Assembly: GCF_946480385.1 (NCBI RefSeq)
Contig: NZ_CAMLJP010000043.1
Location: 1-45,442 of the forward strand
DNA length: 45,442 nucleotides
Source: an uncultured Azospirillum sp.
GTDB taxonomy: Bacteria; Pseudomonadota; Alphaproteobacteria; Azospirillales; Azospirillaceae
Direction of reading: 5' to 3'
A program made the position numbers and the translations under genes. The number at the start of each line of letters is the position of its first letter. Positions within the stretch are counted from its first letter, which is position 1. The notes beneath the pieces are model-generated. The model was not told the origin of the DNA, ran no database searches, and saw only the letters and a list, made by a program, of their open reading frames with translations. Positions 23,263-32,417 of the stretch are shown here, piece after piece.

Positions 23263-26181
23263 ATGACTGATGCCACCGCCTCCGAGAACACCGCGACCGA
23301 AGCCAAGGCCACTCCGGGCGGCACCACGTCGGGCGGCGACGGCAGCGGCCTGTATCTGGTCGACGGGTCGGGCTTCATCTTCCGCGCGTTCCATGCGCTG
23401 CCGATGCTGACGCGGCCGGATGGCACGCCGGTCAACGCGGTGCTGGGCTTCTCCAACATGCTGCTGAAGCTGCTGGCCGACGCCAAGGCGGAAGCCGTCG
23501 CGGTGGTCTTCGACAGCAAGCGCCTGAACTTCCGCAACGAGTTCTACCCCGACTACAAGGCCCACCGCCCGGAACCACCGGAGGAGCTGAAGCCGCAGTT
23601 CGCCCTGATCCGCGAGGCGACGGAGGCCTTCTGCCTGCCCTGCCTGGAGCTGGAGGGATTCGAGGCCGACGACCTGATCGCCACCTACGCCCGTCTGGCG
23701 CAGGAGGCCGGCCGTCCGGTTACCATCGTGTCGTCGGACAAGGACCTGATGCAGTTGGTCCGCCCCGGTGTCGGCATGTTCGACCCGATGAAGAACAAGG
23801 CCATCGGCCCCGACGAGGTGTTCGAGAAGTTCGGCGTCCCGCCGGAGAAGGTGGTGGACGTCCAGGCGCTGGCTGGCGACAGCGTCGACAATGTCCCCGG
23901 CGTGCCCGGCATCGGCGTGAAGACCGCCGCCCAGCTTATCACCGAATATGGCGACCTGGAAGCCCTGCTGGCCAATGCCGAGAAGATCAAGCAGCCGGCT
24001 CGCCGCCAGAAGCTGATCGAGTTCGCCGATCTCGCCCGCGTCTCCCGCCGTCTGGTCCTGCTCGACGATCAGGTGCCGCCGCCCAAGCCGCTTGACGAGC
24101 TGCGCGTGCGTGAGCCCGACCACCAGAAGCTGATCGACTTCCTGCGCGCCCAAGGCTTCCGCAGCATCGTCTCGCGCGTCGAGATGGAGATGTTGAAGGA
24201 CGGCCGCATCGCCGACGGGGCCGGCGGCGCGCCCGCCTCCACCGGTTCGGCAGCCACTCCGGCCGCAACCTCTCCCACGTCAGCCGAGAGCCCGGCCGCC
24301 GAAGACCGTCCGGCCCGCAAGACGGTGCTGAATGTTCCGGAGGTGCGTTACGAGCTGGTGCAGGACGCCGACGCGCTGCGCCGCTGGGTCGAGCGGGCGC
24401 GCGAGACCGGCGTGCTGGCGGTCGATACCGAAACCGACAGCCTGACCCCGGCCACCGCCACGCTGGTCGGCGTCTCGCTGTCCACCGAGCCCGGCATCGC
24501 CTGCTACATCCCACTCGCCCATGGCGCCTCGACCGCCGCCGCCGGGCAGCTGGACTTCGACGCCCCGCCGCCGCCCAAGCAGATCCCGACCGACGAGGCG
24601 ATGGCGATCCTGAAGGACGTGCTGGAGGACCCGTCGGTCCTGAAGATCGGCCACAATTTCAAGTTCGACCACCAGCTGTTCGCCCGCAGCGGCATCAAGG
24701 TCGCGCCGGTGGACGACAGCATGCTGATCTCCTACGTGCTGGAGGGCGGTTCCCACGGCCACGGCATGGACGAGTTGGCGGAGCTGCACCTCGCCTACAC
24801 GCCGATCCCCTTCAAGGAGGTCTGCGGCACCGGCAAGAACCAGATCACCTTCGACCGCGTGCCGCTGGACAAGGCGCTGGCCTATGCCGCCGAGGATGCC
24901 GACATCACGCTGCGCCTGTGGACGCTGCTGAAGCCGCGTCTGGTCGATGACCGCATGGTCACCGTCTACGAGACGCTGGACCGCCCGCTGGTCCCGGTGG
25001 TGGCGGACATGGAGCGCGCCGGCGTGCGCATCGACAAGAAGGCGCTGTCCGACCTGTCGCAGAGCCTGTCCGTCCGCCTCGCCGAGATCGAGAAGGACGT
25101 CCACGCCCTGGCCGGCCAGACCTTCAACATCGGCTCGCCCAAGCAGCTTGGCGAGATCCTGTTCGACACGATGAAGCTCGGCACCGGCAAGAAGGGCAAG
25201 ACCGGCGCCTATTCCACCGACAGCAGCGTGCTGGAGGAACTGGCGGAGCAGGGCCATACCATCGCCCAGCGCGTGCTCGACTGGCGCCAGCTCGCCAAGC
25301 TGAAGAGCACCTACACCGACGCCTTGCAGGAGAAGATTTCCCCGGTCACCGGCCGAGTCCACACCGCCTTCGCGCTGGCGGCGACCAACACCGGCCGCCT
25401 GTCCTCCACCGACCCCAACCTGCAGAACATCCCGGTGCGGACGGAGGAGGGCAAGAAGATCCGCCGCGCCTTCGTCGCCGCGCCCGGCCACAAGCTGCTG
25501 AGCGTCGACTATTCGCAGATCGAACTGCGTCTGGTGGCGGAGATGGCGAACATCCAGGCGTTGAAGGACGCCTTCCGCGACGGTCTGGACATTCACGCCG
25601 CCACCGCCGCCCAGGTCTTCGGCATCCCGCTGGAGCAGATGACGCCGGACATCCGCCGCAAAGCCAAGGCGATCAACTTCGGCATCATCTACGGCATCTC
25701 CGGCTTCGGCCTCGGCCGCCAGCTCGGCATCGCGCCGGGGGAGGCCAACGCCTTCATCAAGACCTATCTGGAGCGCTTCCACGAGTTGAAGGTGTGGATG
25801 GAGGCGACCAAGGCCTTCGCCCGCCAGCACGGCTATGTGGTTACCCTGTTCGGCCGCCGCTGCTACATGCCCGGCATCCAGGAAAAGAACGCCGCCCGCC
25901 GCGCCTTCGCCGAGCGTCAGGCGATCAATGCCCCGATCCAGGGGACCGCCGCCGACATCATGAAGCGCGCGATGAACCGCATGCCGGCCGCGCTGGCCGC
26001 CGCGGGCAGCAACGCGCGGATGCTGCTGCAAGTGCACGATGAACTGCTGTTCGAGGTGCCGGAAGCGGAGGTGGAGGACACCGCCCGGATCGTGCGCGAG
26101 GTGATGGAGGGGGCTGCCCACCTCGGCGTGCCGCTGGTGGCGGAAGCGGGGATTGGGGACAATTGGGAAGAGGCGCACTGA
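23263..26181 (+). CDS. polA: DNA polymerase I
   Basis: A 972-residue protein with all three classical domains. The 5' nuclease covers about 20-310 (VDGSGFIFRAFHALP; the helix-hairpin-helix DNVPGVPGIGVKTAAQL). The 3'-5' proofreading exonuclease covers about 350-560 with an intact DTETDSL motif. The polymerase covers about 580-972 with motif A DYSQIELR near 749, motif B RRKAKAINFGIIYG near 798 and motif C QVHDELLFEVP near 924. It fills gaps and removes RNA primers in replication and repair. An Ala/Thr/Pro-rich linker (about 325-350) joins the nuclease and exonuclease domains. ATG 23263 is chosen over 23227 because AAGGAAGGGACGAGAG lies upstream of it. A large inverted repeat follows. Confidence 0.97.
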   Translation: MTDATASENTATEAKATPGGTTSGGDGSGLYLVDGSGFIFRAFHALPMLTRPDGTPVNAVLGFSNMLLKLLADAKAEAVAVVFDSKRLNFRNEFYPDYKAHRPEPPEELKPQFALIREATEAFCLPCLELEGFEADDLIATYARLAQEAGRPVTIVSSDKDLMQLVRPGVGMFDPMKNKAIGPDEVFEKFGVPPEKVVDVQALAGDSVDNVPGVPGIGVKTAAQLITEYGDLEALLANAEKIKQPARRQKLIEFADLARVSRRLVLLDDQVPPPKPLDELRVREPDHQKLIDFLRAQGFRSIVSRVEMEMLKDGRIADGAGGAPASTGSAATPAATSPTSAESPAAEDRPARKTVLNVPEVRYELVQDADALRRWVERARETGVLAVDTETDSLTPATATLVGVSLSTEPGIACYIPLAHGASTAAAGQLDFDAPPPPKQIPTDEAMAILKDVLEDPSVLKIGHNFKFDHQLFARSGIKVAPVDDSMLISYVLEGGSHGHGMDELAELHLAYTPIPFKEVCGTGKNQITFDRVPLDKALAYAAEDADITLRLWTLLKPRLVDDRMVTVYETLDRPLVPVVADMERAGVRIDKKALSDLSQSLSVRLAEIEKDVHALAGQTFNIGSPKQLGEILFDTMKLGTGKKGKTGAYSTDSSVLEELAEQGHTIAQRVLDWRQLAKLKSTYTDALQEKISPVTGRVHTAFALAATNTGRLSSTDPNLQNIPVRTEEGKKIRRAFVAAPGHKLLSVDYSQIELRLVAEMANIQALKDAFRDGLDIHAATAAQVFGIPLEQMTPDIRRKAKAINFGIIYGISGFGLGRQLGIAPGEANAFIKTYLERFHELKVWMEATKAFARQHGYVVTLFGRRCYMPGIQEKNAARRAFAERQAINAPIQGTAADIMKRAMNRMPAALAAAGSNARMLLQVHDELLFEVPEAEVEDTARIVREVMEGAAHLGVPLVAEAGIGDNWEEAH

Positions 26182-26198
26182 AGGGTGCGAACATCCCC

Positions 26199-26351
26199 CT
26201 CTCCCGCCCCGGGAGAGGGAAGGGGCCCATGCGCAGCATGGGAAGGGTGAGGGGTAATCCAAAGATCCCGAACAGCAGGGTTTCTTGCCTTACCCCTCAC
26301 CCTCCCCACGCCTTCGGCGCGGGTCCCCTCCCTCTCCCGGGGCGGGGAGAG
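26199..26351. repeat. Large imperfect inverted repeat between convergent polA and oxidoreductase genes
   Basis: The left arm (26199-26256) and right arm (26290-26351) are near reverse complements over about 60 bases, separated by a 33-base spacer. Each arm carries its own small hairpin at the middle (CCCATGCGCAGCATGGG on the left; CCCGCGCCGAAGGCGTGGG on the right), where the arms differ most, and ends in a CTCTCCC..GGGAGAG-type run. The pattern suggests a mobile intergenic palindromic element of a family present elsewhere in the genome. It probably also terminates both converging transcripts. Confidence 0.85.
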
Positions 26352-26357
26352 TGCGTG

Positions 26358-28652
26358 TTATCCCTCCCCCGCCACGATCCGCACCGGCACCCCCTTTACG
26401 GCCGGCGTCTTCGACGCCTCGTCGTAATACCACAGCGGAATCAGCGGATTCATCTCCGGGTAGTACGCCCCGACGCAGCCGCGCGGCAGGTGGAAGGGCA
26501 TCACCGTCAGCCCGCCCACCCGGCGGTCGACATCGTCGCCGGCGTCGCTCGCCAGCGCCACCACCTGTCCCTCGCGCAAGCCGGCGGCGGCGATGTCCAG
26601 CGGGTTCATCAGCAGCACGTCGCGGGTGCCTTCGATGCCGCGCAGGCGGTCGGAATAGCCGTAGATCGTCGTGTTGAACTGGTCGTTCGACCGCATGGTC
26701 ATCAGCCGCCAGCGCCCCGGCGCGTCCTCGAAGCCGATGGCGCGCAGGTGGCCCGGCGGGGTGAAATGGGCCTTGTCGGACTCCGTCTTCCAAATCCGCT
26801 CGCGCGCCGGGTTGCCGCGGTAGAAGCCGCCGGGGGTGAAGACCCGCTCGTTGAAGCGGTGGAACTGGTCGGGATAGGTCTCCTCGATCAGGGCGCGGAT
26901 GCGGCGGTAATCGGCCACCCACGCGTCCCACGTCACCTTCGGGTTGGGCGGCAGGGTCGCCTTGGCCATGCCGGCGACGATGGCGACCTCCGACTTCAGA
27001 TGCGGGCTGGCCGGGGTGTTGTTGCCGAGTGAGCCGTGGATGCAGCTCAGGCTGTCCTCCATCGTCACCGCCTGCGCGCCGCTCTCCTGCATGTCCTCTT
27101 CCGACCGGCCGAGGCAGGGCAGCAGATAGGCGACCTCGCCGTTGATCAGGTGGCTGCGGTTCAGCTTGGTCGCGATCTGCACGGTCAGGCGCATGCGCGT
27201 CCAGGCCGTCTCCATCCGCTCGCGCTCGGGGATCGCGCGGACGAAGTTGCCGCCGAGCCCGATGAAGGCCTTCACCTCGCCCGACAGGATCTTCTCGCAG
27301 GCCTTGACGGTGGTCAGCCCCTCCTTGCGCGGCGGCTCGAAGCCGAACTGTTCGGCCAGCCGGTCGAGCGGCACCAGCTCCGGCTTTTCGGAAATGCCGA
27401 CAGTGCGCTGGCCCTGGACGTTGGAATGGCCGCGCACCGGGGAAATGCCGGCGCCGTCGCGGCCGATGTTGCCCTTCAGCAGCCACAGATTGACCAGCGC
27501 CGCCAGCGTCTCCGACCCGCGCACCTGCTGGGTCAGGCCCATGCCGTACATGGCGATGGAGCGGTCGGCCTCGACATAGATGTCGGCGGCCTGTTTCAGA
27601 TCGGCGCGGGTCAGGCCGGATTCCTCCTCTATCTGCTCCCAGCCGATGGCGTTGACCCGCGCCTTCATCTCCTCGAAGCCAACGGTGTGCCGGGTGATGA
27701 AGTCCTGGTCGAGGACAGGATTGCCCTTCTTCTGCCGTTCCTCCTCGGCCGCCAGCACATGCTTGATCAGGCCAGTGATCGCCGCGATGTCGCCGCCGGC
27801 CTTCACCTGGAAATACAGGGTGGAGATCTGGGTTTCCTTGCCTGTCAGCATCTCCAGCGGGCTTTGCGGGTTGCGGAAGCTCTCCAGCCCCTTTTCCCGC
27901 ACGGGGTTGAAGGTGACGATCTTCGCCCCGCGCTTCACCGCCTCCTGCAAGGGGTGAAGCAGGCGGGGGCTGTTCGACCCGGTGTTCTGGCCGAAGAAGA
28001 AGATGGCGTTGCAGCTGTCGAAATCGTCCAGCACGCAGGTGCCGACCGGCGAGCCGATCACCTTCTTCAGCCCGACCGAGGTCGTCTCGTGGCACATGTT
28101 GGAGCTGTCGGGCAGGTTGTTGTGCCCATAGAGCCGCGCGAACAGCGCATAGAGATAGGAGGTTTCCAGACTGGCGCGGCCCGACGAATAGAACACCGCC
28201 TGTTCCGGGTCGATGGCGCGCAGCTCCGCCCCGATGGCGGAGAACGCCTCGTCCCACGCGCAGGGCACATAGCGGTCGCTGGCCCGGTCATAGCGCATGG
28301 GGTTGGTCAGCCGCCCCTGCTGTTCCAGGTCGTAATCCTTCCAGCCCTTCAGCTCGGTGACGGTGTGCTGCGCGAAGAAATCGGGCGTGCAGCGCCGGCT
28401 GGTCAGTTCCCAGATCGTCGCCTTGGCGCCGTTCTCGCAGAACTCGAAGGTGTGCGGCTTGGCCGGCTTGGCCCAGGCGCAGGACACGCACATGAAGCCG
28501 CCGGGCTTGTTCTGCCGGCGCAGCGTGTCGAGTACGGCGGGGGTCGGCCGTTCCTCCCCCATGATGCGGGCCATCGACCCGACCGATCCCCAGCCGCCGG
28601 CCGGACCGTCGTAATGCGGGGTGTCGTCGTCCGACAGTCCGTCGATGCTCAT
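26358..28652 (-). CDS. FdhF/YdeP family molybdopterin oxidoreductase
   Basis: A 764-residue protein of the formate dehydrogenase alpha-like YdeP group, which binds molybdopterin guanine dinucleotide. The N-terminal cysteines Cys55-x2-Cys58-x13-Cys72 (CVSCAW ... FCENGAKA) fit the iron-sulfur or degenerate cluster site of this group. Further family marks are NMCHETTSVGLKKVIGSPVGT, FFFGQNTGSNSPRLLHPL, RGHSNVQGQRTVG and a C-terminal molydopterin dinucleotide-binding beta domain with NPLDIAAAGLREGQVV. Substrate and physiological role are unclear; E. coli YdeP is linked to acid resistance. No FdhD or electron-transfer partner is adjacent. The start is ATG 28652; an upstream in-frame ATG near 28682 is possible. 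Confidence 0.9.
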   Translation of the reverse strand: MSIDGLSDDDTPHYDGPAGGWGSVGSMARIMGEERPTPAVLDTLRRQNKPGGFMCVSCAWAKPAKPHTFEFCENGAKATIWELTSRRCTPDFFAQHTVTELKGWKDYDLEQQGRLTNPMRYDRASDRYVPCAWDEAFSAIGAELRAIDPEQAVFYSSGRASLETSYLYALFARLYGHNNLPDSSNMCHETTSVGLKKVIGSPVGTCVLDDFDSCNAIFFFGQNTGSNSPRLLHPLQEAVKRGAKIVTFNPVREKGLESFRNPQSPLEMLTGKETQISTLYFQVKAGGDIAAITGLIKHVLAAEEERQKKGNPVLDQDFITRHTVGFEEMKARVNAIGWEQIEEESGLTRADLKQAADIYVEADRSIAMYGMGLTQQVRGSETLAALVNLWLLKGNIGRDGAGISPVRGHSNVQGQRTVGISEKPELVPLDRLAEQFGFEPPRKEGLTTVKACEKILSGEVKAFIGLGGNFVRAIPERERMETAWTRMRLTVQIATKLNRSHLINGEVAYLLPCLGRSEEDMQESGAQAVTMEDSLSCIHGSLGNNTPASPHLKSEVAIVAGMAKATLPPNPKVTWDAWVADYRRIRALIEETYPDQFHRFNERVFTPGGFYRGNPARERIWKTESDKAHFTPPGHLRAIGFEDAPGRWRLMTMRSNDQFNTTIYGYSDRLRGIEGTRDVLLMNPLDIAAAGLREGQVVALASDAGDDVDRRVGGLTVMPFHLPRGCVGAYYPEMNPLIPLWYYDEASKTPAVKGVPVRIVAGEG

Positions 28653-28777
28653 GGGAGGCGTCTCTTTCTGCTTGCGGGGCATGTCTTTCGGGGGGCTGTC
28701 TGTATTGGCCGTCAGTCCAACCCCTTCAGAGGCGATCCGGTTCCGCCACTCCGGCATTCCGGCCGACGCCGTCGGGC

Positions 28778-29791
28778 TCAGCTCTGCTTCTGCCCGGTCG
28801 TCCCCTTGACCTTGGGATTGGACAGCACCGTCCGCAGCGTCTCCACGTTCTGCCGCGCCTCCTGCATCTGCGCCTCCCAATTCGCGGCAAGGGTGGACTG
28901 GCCCCGTTGCCGCGCGTGGATGGCCATGCGGTTGAACAGCTCCACCCGGTCCTCATGGGTGCGCAGCGCGACCCATAGGGCCTTTTCCATCGCTTCGGTC
29001 TGCGCCTCCTCCATGCTGTCGGGGCTGAAGGCGTGCCCGACCTGACAGCGGAAGCGCAGCACCGGACCGTCCTGGATTTCCGACAATCCGCCGCCGCATT
29101 CCGGGCAGGACAGGGTGGTCGGGCTGCCGACCGCCTTGGTATCGTCGGACACGGTCGTGAACTCCTGTTCTGCGACGTGGGCCTCCGTGGCGATGTCGAA
29201 AGGAACCGGTGGGCTGGGGGGCGCCGGCTCCGTCGCCAGCCGGCACAGCAGCGTCGGCATGGAGCCGACCGGCAGCACATGGTCGACCGGCGCGCGGGCG
29301 ATGGCGCTTTCCGGCATGCCCGGCCACTCCGCTTCCTCCGGATCCTGGACGACACAGACGCCGCCGCAGCGGTGGATGGCGCGCAGGCCGGACGTGCCGT
29401 CGTCGAGCATTCCCGTCAGCACGACCCCGACGACCCGGCTGCCGAACGCGACGCCGGCGGAGCGGAACAGCGGGTCGACCGCCGGACGGGTCCGGTTCTC
29501 CCGCGGGCCGCGGCGCACCAGCACATGGTCGTGATGAACCAGCAGGTGGTGGTCGGGCGGCGCCAGATGGATGTGGCCGGGCCGGATCGGCGCGCCGTCG
29601 GTGGGATGGAAGGCGGGAAGCCAGCCGACGCGGGTGAGCAGCCGCGGCAGCAGGCTCCTGGCGTTGGGCGAGGTGTGCAGGACGACGAACACCGTCGGCG
29701 CGCAGTCCCCCGGCATCGCGGCGAACAGCCGGGTCAGGGCTGCAAGTCCGCCGGCCGATCCGCCGATCACCAGAATGTCGCGCTTGTCCAT
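28778..29791 (-). CDS. cheB: CheB-type methylesterase without receiver domain
   Basis: A 337-residue protein. Residues 1-190 form a CheB esterase domain with the catalytic triad visible as Ser12 (GGSAGG), His39 (LHTSPN) and Asp131 (TGMLDDG). It lacks the N-terminal receiver of standard CheB. A zinc-binding-like segment follows (CPECGGGL ... RCQVGHAFS, about 229-257), then a helical C-terminus. This form typically pairs with CheR-PAS proteins in chemosensory-like or stress signalling systems that are not linked to a flagellar che cluster. It diverges from the cheR gene across 127 bases. Confidence 0.9.
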   Translation of the reverse strand: MDKRDILVIGGSAGGLAALTRLFAAMPGDCAPTVFVVLHTSPNARSLLPRLLTRVGWLPAFHPTDGAPIRPGHIHLAPPDHHLLVHHDHVLVRRGPRENRTRPAVDPLFRSAGVAFGSRVVGVVLTGMLDDGTSGLRAIHRCGGVCVVQDPEEAEWPGMPESAIARAPVDHVLPVGSMPTLLCRLATEPAPPSPPVPFDIATEAHVAEQEFTTVSDDTKAVGSPTTLSCPECGGGLSEIQDGPVLRFRCQVGHAFSPDSMEEAQTEAMEKALWVALRTHEDRVELFNRMAIHARQRGQSTLAANWEAQMQEARQNVETLRTVLSNPKVKGTTGQKQS

Positions 29792-29918
29792 TGTGCATGA
29801 ACAGCCGGCGGTCCCTTGCGTCCCGACGCCGCCGCAGGATTTCTCCGCATGATCAGGGAAGCACCCGAAATCGGGAATAGGCCGTCACGCCGCTTGAGAG
29901 AATCGTGAACAGACGACT

Positions 29919-32219
29919 ATGCTCCGTCCGAACGATGCAATGATCAATAAGATGACCAGCAGCAACGACGCCACCGACAGCGACTTTTCCAATCTGATCC
30001 GGCATATTCAGGAAAGCCGCGGCATCGACTTCCGCGGCTACAAGCGGACCAGCCTGGAACGCCGCATCCGGCGCCGGATGGACGAGGTCGGCTGCGAAAG
30101 CTTCAACGCCTATCACGCCTTTCTGGAGGCACACCCGCGTGAATTCATCGATCTGCTGAACATCGTCCTGATCAACGTCACCTCCTTCTTCCGCGACAAG
30201 GAGGCGTGGGATGTGCTGCGCCAGGAGGTCATTCCCCAGATCCTGAAGCGCAAGGGGGACAAGGCCCCGGTCCGTGTCTGGAGCGTCGGCTGCGCCTCGG
30301 GCCAGGAACCTTATTCTCTGGCGATGCTGTTCGCCGAGCAGCTGGGCAAGGTGGAGTTCTGCCGGCGGGTCAAGATTTACGCGACCGATCTGGACGACGA
30401 CGCGCTGAACACGGCGCGCCACGCCACCTATCCCGCGCGCGACGTGGAATCGGTGCCGGAGGCGATGCTGGAACGCTATTTCGAGCGATCCGGCAACAGC
30501 TATGTCTTCCAGCGCGAATTGCGCAAATGCGTGATCTTCGGGCGCCACAATGTGGTCAGCGACGCGCCGATCTCCCGCATCGACCTGCTGGTCTGCCGCA
30601 ACCTGCTGATCTATCTGGAGGCGGATACCCAATCCATCGTCCTGCCGCGGCTGCATTACGCCCTGGTCAACGAGGGCGTCCTGTTCCTCGGCAAGGCGGA
30701 AACCCAGCTGGCCCGGTCCCGCATGTTCGAGGCGGTGAACCTGAAAAGCCGCATCTTCACCAAGGTTCCGCAGGAATGGCGCCGCACCGCCGGGGGAAGC
30801 CTGTCGCTGGCGCCCGACCTGCCGAATGGACGGAACAGCCAGCATACCCGCCTCTTGGAGAGCATCGTCGACGGCAGTTCGGCCGCGTATCTGGCGGTGG
30901 GCTCCGACGGCGAGCTGATCTTCGCCAATCTGCTGGCCCGCCGCCTGTTCGACATCGAGGAGCCGGACATCGGCCGGCCTTTTCAGGATCTGACGATTTC
31001 CTACCGCCCGACCGAACTGCGCAGCCAGATCGAGGAGGTGCGCAGCACCGGGCGGACGATCCGCATCGACCATCAGCTCTTCAGCCGGCCGGGCGGCGAG
31101 CCGATGCGCCTGAGCATCGATGTCTCGCCGCTGTTCGGCCGCGACGGCAAGGCCTTCGGCACCCTGTTGAGCTTCCAGGACACCAGCCGCCTCTTCATGC
31201 TGCAGCAGGAGGTCGAGGTGGCGCAGGAAAGCCTGGAGACCACCATAGAGGAACTTCAGTCCGCCAACGAGGAACTGGAGACCACCAATGAAGAGCTGCA
31301 GTCGACCAACGAGGAGTTGGAGACGACCAACGAGGAACTCCAGTCCACCAACGAGGAACTGGAGACGATGAACGAGGAGTTGCGCTCCACCAACGAGGAG
31401 CTTGAGGTAACCAACGAGGAGATGAGGCGCCAGGGCGACGAGGCGGCCGAGTACCGGCGCTATTCCGAATCCGTCCTGCGCAGCATCGACGCCGGCATCA
31501 TCGTGCTGGACGACAATCTGCTGGTGCAGTCCTGGAACCGCTGGTGCGAGAACGCCTGGGGCCTGCGCAACGAGGAGGTCGCCGAGGAATCCTTCCTCGA
31601 CCTCGACATCGGTCTGCCGGTGCAGCGCCTGCGCGATTCCCTGCACGAAACTCTGACCACGCAGATGCCGGCCGACATGATCGAGATGGAGGCGATGGAC
31701 CGGCGCGGACGCCGGATCGACTGCCGCATCCGCCTGTCGCCGCTGCTCTACGACAGCCGGCAGGCGCGCGGCGTCATCCTGATCGTGGAGGACGTGACGG
31801 AGCGGCGGCGGGCCGACGCCTTCATCCACTATCTGGGCCGCATCATCGGCCAGTCCCTGAACGAGGTGTATTTCCTCGATCCCGCCAACTTTCATTTTCA
31901 GCTGGTCAACAAGGGGGCGGAGGAAAAGCTGGGCTATTCGCTGGACCACCTCCGCCAGATCGCCTTGCACGATCTGATGCCGGAAATCGATGCCACTGCC
32001 TTCGCCCGGCTGGTCGCGCCCCTGCTGTCGGGAAGGAAGGCGGAAATCGTCATCGAGACGGCCATCGAAAGCAGCGACAGGCAGCCGAGGCAGGTCGAGA
32101 TGTGCATGCAGTATTTCGGCCAGGAGGAGCCGCCGATCCTGGTGGTGATCTCGCACGACATCGCGAAACGTCAGCGCATCGGCATCGACGACAGCTGGGC
32201 GGAGCCGGTATCGGAGTAA
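29919..32219 (+). CDS. cheR: CheR methyltransferase fused to coiled coil and PAS domains
   Basis: A 766-residue protein. An N-terminal CheR helical domain (about 20-80; RGYKRTSLERRIRRRM) and a SAM-dependent methyltransferase (about 85-285; WSVGCASGQEPYSLAM near 120, then CRNLLIYL) would methylate glutamates of a receptor. A PAS domain (about 305-425) follows. Next is a striking coiled coil of repeated EELQS(T/A)NEELE(T)TNEE units (about 435-510), then two more PAS-like domains (about 515-630 and 635-750). No kinase is fused. The repeated coiled coil is typical of CheR-PAS signalling proteins. The start at 29919 is uncertain; 29940 and 29952 also encode Met. Confidence 0.9.
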   Translation: MLRPNDAMINKMTSSNDATDSDFSNLIRHIQESRGIDFRGYKRTSLERRIRRRMDEVGCESFNAYHAFLEAHPREFIDLLNIVLINVTSFFRDKEAWDVLRQEVIPQILKRKGDKAPVRVWSVGCASGQEPYSLAMLFAEQLGKVEFCRRVKIYATDLDDDALNTARHATYPARDVESVPEAMLERYFERSGNSYVFQRELRKCVIFGRHNVVSDAPISRIDLLVCRNLLIYLEADTQSIVLPRLHYALVNEGVLFLGKAETQLARSRMFEAVNLKSRIFTKVPQEWRRTAGGSLSLAPDLPNGRNSQHTRLLESIVDGSSAAYLAVGSDGELIFANLLARRLFDIEEPDIGRPFQDLTISYRPTELRSQIEEVRSTGRTIRIDHQLFSRPGGEPMRLSIDVSPLFGRDGKAFGTLLSFQDTSRLFMLQQEVEVAQESLETTIEELQSANEELETTNEELQSTNEELETTNEELQSTNEELETMNEELRSTNEELEVTNEEMRRQGDEAAEYRRYSESVLRSIDAGIIVLDDNLLVQSWNRWCENAWGLRNEEVAEESFLDLDIGLPVQRLRDSLHETLTTQMPADMIEMEAMDRRGRRIDCRIRLSPLLYDSRQARGVILIVEDVTERRRADAFIHYLGRIIGQSLNEVYFLDPANFHFQLVNKGAEEKLGYSLDHLRQIALHDLMPEIDATAFARLVAPLLSGRKAEIVIETAIESSDRQPRQVEMCMQYFGQEEPPILVVISHDIAKRQRIGIDDSWAEPVSE

Positions 32220-32417
32220 ATGAAAGGCTTGCGCCGTTGCACGTTGTTGCGGCGCAGGCGGCATTCGAATACCGGACGAATATCGGGCAGACTGATCTAA
32301 AGCTATATGGCCGTGACGGCATTGCATCGCGACAGTTAACTTTGTGAACCTAGTACTGCCATGATGTTCCGGCGTCGTGCACCATGGACCGCTCACTCCC
32401 GAAAGGATAGTGTTGGC

